Assembly (NCBI GenBank): GCA_943323725.2
Contig: CALPIW020000051.1
Location: 1 to 8,555 of the forward strand
Direction: 5' to 3'
Origin: Polynucleobacter meluiroseus
GTDB lineage: Bacteria > Verrucomicrobiota > Verrucomicrobiia > Opitutales > UBA953
DNA length: 8,555 nucleotides
Of the stretch, positions 6,330-8,555 are shown one piece after another; position 1 is the stretch's first letter; the number at the start of each line of letters is the position of its first letter. Made by a program: the position numbers and the translations under genes. The notes under the pieces are model-generated. The model saw only the letters and a list, made by a program, of their open reading frames with translations, did no database searches and had not been told where the DNA came from.

Positions 6330-7199
6330 ATGGCTGATTCCGTCCGCGTCGGTCTCATCCAGCTCACCGCCGAGGACACGCCGGCGGCGAACGTGCGCAA
6401 GACCTTGCCCCGCATCGAAGAAGCGGCGGCCAAGGGCGCGAAGATCATCGGCCTGCAGGAGATGTTCACGACGAAGTATTTCTGCATCACCCAGGACCCG
6501 AAGAATTTCGACCTCGCGGAGCCCATCGAGACCGGCCCGTCCGTGACCGAGCTCGCCAAGGCCGCCAAGCGCCTCGGCGTCGTCATCGTCGCCCCGCTCT
6601 TCGAAGCGCGCGGCAGCGAAGTCTACCATAACACCGCGGCCGTCATCGACGCCGACGGCACCGTGCTCGGCAAGTACCGCAAGATGCACATCCCGCAGGA
6701 TCCGGGTTTCGAGGAGAAGTTCTACTTCACGCCCGGCGACCTCGGCTTCCGCACCTGGAAGACCGCGCACGGCGACATCGGCGTGCTCATCTGCTGGGAC
6801 CAGTGGTACCCGGAAGCCGCCCGCCTGACCGCGCTCGGCGGCGCGCAGATCCTTTTCTACCCGACCGCCATCGGCTGGCTGCCCGAAGAGAAGGCCGCCC
6901 TCGGCCGCGCCCAGCACAACGCCTGGGAGACCGTCCAGCGCGGCCACGGCGTGGCCAACGGCTGCTACGTCGCCGCGACCAACCGCGTCGGCACCGAAGG
7001 CCGCACCCAGTTCTGGGGCCAGAGTTTCGTCTCCGATCCGTACGGCGAGATCGTCGCCCGCGCCTCGATCGAGAAGGAAGAAGTGCTCCTCGCCGACTGC
7101 GACCTCGTGAAGCAACGCGAATTCCGCCGCATCTGGCCGTTCTTCCGCGACCGCCGCATCGACGCCTACGGCGACCTGACGCGCCGTCTGCGCGACTGA
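6330..7199 (+). CDS. aguB: N-carbamoylputrescine amidase
   Basis: Hydrolyses N-carbamoylputrescine to putrescine, CO2 and ammonia, the last step of the agmatine route to putrescine. The 289-residue protein is a nitrilase-superfamily (carbon-nitrogen hydrolase) enzyme with an intact Glu-Lys-Cys triad: E44 in GLQEMF, K118 in YRKMHIP, and C155 in LICWDQWYPEAAR. The phrases KMHIPQDPGFEEKFYFTPGD (118-137) and CWDQWYPEA are characteristic of the N-carbamoylputrescine subgroup and set it apart from beta-ureidopropionases and other nitrilases. Length is typical. The reading frame stays open far upstream through hisG, but family similarity begins at this ATG. The stop is followed 8 nt later by aguA, the enzyme that makes its substrate, which strengthens the assignment. 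Confidence 0.96.
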   Translation: MADSVRVGLIQLTAEDTPAANVRKTLPRIEEAAAKGAKIIGLQEMFTTKYFCITQDPKNFDLAEPIETGPSVTELAKAAKRLGVVIVAPLFEARGSEVYHNTAAVIDADGTVLGKYRKMHIPQDPGFEEKFYFTPGDLGFRTWKTAHGDIGVLICWDQWYPEAARLTALGGAQILFYPTAIGWLPEEKAALGRAQHNAWETVQRGHGVANGCYVAATNRVGTEGRTQFWGQSFVSDPYGEIVARASIEKEEVLLADCDLVKQREFRRIWPFFRDRRIDAYGDLTRRLRD

Positions 7200-7207
7200 C
7201 CTTCCGC

Positions 7208-8233
7208 ATGGCCACGCCTCGCTCCCTCGGTTTCCGCATGCCTGCGGAATGGGAACCCCAGTCCGCCACGTGGCTCTCGTGGCCGTCGAACGCCGCGCTC
7301 TGGCCCGGGCATTACGAACTCATCCCCGCGAAGTTCGCGGAGTTCGCCGCCGCGATCAGCCGCTTCCAGCCGGTCAAGATCAACGCCGCCGGCAAGCTGC
7401 GCGCCGAAGCCGAACGTGAGCTCAAGGCCGCCAAGGCCGATCTCTCCGTCATCGAACTGACCGACATCGCCACCGACGACGTCTGGTGCCGCGACCACGG
7501 CCCGATCTTCGTGAAGAACGACCGCACGAAGGAGCTCGCGCTCACCGACTGGGAATTCCACGGCTGGGGCGGCAAGTTCGAGGCCTCGCTCGACAACCAG
7601 GTCCCCGGCCAGATCGCCGCGAAGCTCGGCGTGCCGAAGTTCACTTACCCGTTCGAACTCGAAGGCGGCGGCATCGAAGTCTCCGGCGACGGCCTGCTCC
7701 TCACGACCGAGGCCGTGCAGAACAATCCGAACCGCGCCGAAGGCCGCGACGACGCCGCGTTCCACGCCGCCATCCGCGACGGCCTGGCGATCGACGAACT
7801 CCTCTGGATCGGCGAAGGCCTCGCCAACGACGACACCGACGGCCACATCGACAACCTCGCCCGCTTCATCGCGCCGCGCACGATTCTCGCCGTCAGCGAG
7901 TCGGACAAGGCTTCCCCGAACTACGCGCCGATGCAGGAGAACCTGCGCCGCCTGCGCGAGATGCGTCCGCGCGGCCAACGCCTCGATATCCTCGAGCTCC
8001 CGCTGCCCAAGCCCATCCGCCTCGCCGGACGTGACCTGCCGCCGAGCCACGCGAACTTCCTCATCGTGAACGACGGCGTCCTCGTGCCGCTCTACGGCCA
8101 GGACTCCGACCAAGTCGCCATGGGCATCATCGGCGACTGCTTCCCGGGTCGGAAGATCGTCGGCATCGATTGCCGCGTGCTACTCATCGAAGGCGGCGCG
8201 CTGCATTGCCTCAGCCAGCAGCAACCGGCGTGA
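7208..8233 (+). CDS. aguA: Agmatine deiminase
   Basis: Converts agmatine to N-carbamoylputrescine and ammonia, supplying AguB. The 341-residue protein belongs to the guanidine-modifying (peptidylarginine deiminase-like) fold. Visible signatures: MPAEWEPQSATWLSWP (11-26), WCRDHGPIF (93-101) with the substrate-binding Asp, ELEGGGIEV (150-158), DTDGHIDNLARF (209-220) with the catalytic His, and GGALHCLSQQQP (329-340) with the nucleophilic Cys334. Length fits the family (about 340-370). The start could instead be Met11 at 7238, since both ATGs are preceded by TTCCGC and neither has a Shine-Dalgarno sequence; I kept the upstream one because it leaves only 8 nt after aguB. With no speA (arginine decarboxylase) in the window, the source of agmatine is unknown. 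It is the last gene of the hisG-aguB-aguA cluster. Confidence 0.96.
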   Translation: MATPRSLGFRMPAEWEPQSATWLSWPSNAALWPGHYELIPAKFAEFAAAISRFQPVKINAAGKLRAEAERELKAAKADLSVIELTDIATDDVWCRDHGPIFVKNDRTKELALTDWEFHGWGGKFEASLDNQVPGQIAAKLGVPKFTYPFELEGGGIEVSGDGLLLTTEAVQNNPNRAEGRDDAAFHAAIRDGLAIDELLWIGEGLANDDTDGHIDNLARFIAPRTILAVSESDKASPNYAPMQENLRRLREMRPRGQRLDILELPLPKPIRLAGRDLPPSHANFLIVNDGVLVPLYGQDSDQVAMGIIGDCFPGRKIVGIDCRVLLIEGGALHCLSQQQPA

Positions 8234-8236
8234 GCG

Positions 8237-8248
8237 CGCGCTAGCGCG
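8237..8248. repeat. 12-bp perfect palindrome after aguA
   Basis: CGCGCTAGCGCG starts 3 nt after the aguA stop. As RNA it gives only a 4-bp stem with a 4-nt loop and has no T-tract, so terminator function is doubtful. It may be a protein-binding palindrome or chance in GC-rich DNA. Confidence 0.4.
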
Positions 8249-8262
8249 AGGGGGCACGAATA

Positions 8263-8294
8263 GAGGACACGAGGGCAGGAGGGCTGGAGGGCGC
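8263..8294 (+). repeat. Tandem octamer array, about 4 copies
   Basis: Four consecutive 8-nt units all beginning GAGG: GAGGACAC, GAGGGCAG, GAGGGCTG and GAGGGCGC. The phase then continues into a GAGA before the heptamer array takes over. The last three share GAGGGC. Confidence 0.75.
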
Positions 8295-8298
8295 GAGA

Positions 8299-8319
8299 GT
8301 ATCGAGTATCGAGTATTGA
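8299..8319 (+). repeat. Tandem heptamer array, 3 copies
   Basis: GTATCGA, GTATCGA and GTATTGA in direct succession, followed by a partial GTG. It directly follows the octamer array with a change of unit sequence and period. Confidence 0.85.
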
Positions 8320-8335
8320 GTGTAGGGGATGATTC

Positions 8336-8480
8336 CGGGTGACGGGTGTCTGCCACGGAAGCCGGCAACTCAGGTATCGGCTTCTCGGCAATCGGCCGCG
8401 GGAGCCTGGAGCCGGCAGCCGATGGCTGAATGGCTGACTCCCGGGAGGCTGACGCCCTGGTGGCCGTCACCTGTCACCCG
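8336..8480. repeat. 145-bp element with 21-bp imperfect terminal inverted repeats
   Basis: The left arm (8336-8356) begins CGGGTGACGGGTG and the right arm (8460-8480) ends CACCTGTCACCCG. The arms match as inverted repeats at 18 of 21 positions. The interior contains a second hairpin: ATCGGCT (8376-8382) pairs with AGCCGAT (8417-8423), then 8385-8389 with 8411-8415 and 8394-8396 with 8404-8406. It also has an 8-nt direct repeat AGCCGGCA (8360 and 8410) and a tandem ATGGCTGA pair (8422-8437). There is no transposase and no clean target-site duplication. It could be a MITE- or REP-like element or a structured RNA; which one is not decidable here. Confidence 0.6.
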
Positions 8481-8555
8481 AAAGAGTGTGCCCGAAGCAA
8501 ACTTCCCGGTTTCCGGTCTCCCCTTGAGCTAGGGTTCTCTCTGGCCTACCGGCTA

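Larger units (their letters stand above)
8234..8555. other. Noncoding tail after aguA
   Basis: About 320 nt with no believable gene. The short open frames here (for example 8329-8532 plus, 8180-8470 minus) lack family resemblance and run through repeats. The first part (8247-8330) is strongly purine-rich on the plus strand and consists of tandem 7-8-mers. The middle (8336-8480) is an inverted-repeat element. The last 75 nt show only a weak hairpin (CCCT 8521-8524 with AGGG 8530-8533, then TTCTCTCT), which could be a poor plus-strand terminator. Confidence 0.7.

Noticed and set aside
8263..8319. Possible CRISPR array
   Set aside because: The units are 7-8 nt and strictly tandem without spacers, and there are no cas genes.
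8180..8532. Short frames in both directions in the tail (8329-8532 plus; 8180-8470 and 8092-8391 minus)
   Set aside because: They cross the repeat arrays and the inverted-repeat element, have Ser/Pro/Arg-rich translations, and show no ribosome-binding site or family similarity.
8521..8541. Possible plus-strand terminator at the right edge
   Set aside because: The stem is only 4 bp and the following tract is mixed C/T; too weak to call.

Overview
High-GC bacterial chromosome carrying mostly core metabolic and chaperone genes. The proteins, especially the long-form HisG and the AsmA-like membrane protein, read to me like Verrucomicrobiota (Opitutae-type). That placement rests on remembered family resemblance, not on a search. 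There are no phage, plasmid, transposase, tRNA, rRNA or CRISPR features.

Layout. A minus-strand block runs from about 4789 to the left edge. In transcription order it holds an AsmA-like single-pass membrane protein, grpE, dnaJ, nadC, birA and coaX, the last cut off by the window edge. The gaps are 4, 9, 39, 4 and 37 nt, so this looks like one operon joining two DnaK co-chaperones to three cofactor genes (NAD, biotin attachment, CoA). A GC-only hairpin lies in the 39-nt dnaJ-nadC gap. Upstream of the block, a separate minus-strand gene for a small lipoprotein (4952-5335) ends in a textbook intrinsic terminator (4885-4920).

A 98-nt divergent spacer (5336-5433) separates the lipoprotein gene from a plus-strand cluster: hisG (first enzyme of histidine synthesis), aguB (N-carbamoylputrescine amidase) and aguA (agmatine deiminase), with gaps of 11 and 8 nt. 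AguA and AguB are consecutive enzymes converting agmatine to putrescine; hisG is an unexpected partner for them.

The last 322 nt (8234-8555) hold no believable gene. They contain a patchwork of doubled, tripled or quadrupled 7-8-nt words, followed by a 145-bp element bounded by 21-bp imperfect inverted repeats with a nested hairpin. This is the least explained part of the window. I found no convincing new defence or metabolic system; the main leads are this element, the near absence of Shine-Dalgarno sites, and the operon groupings.
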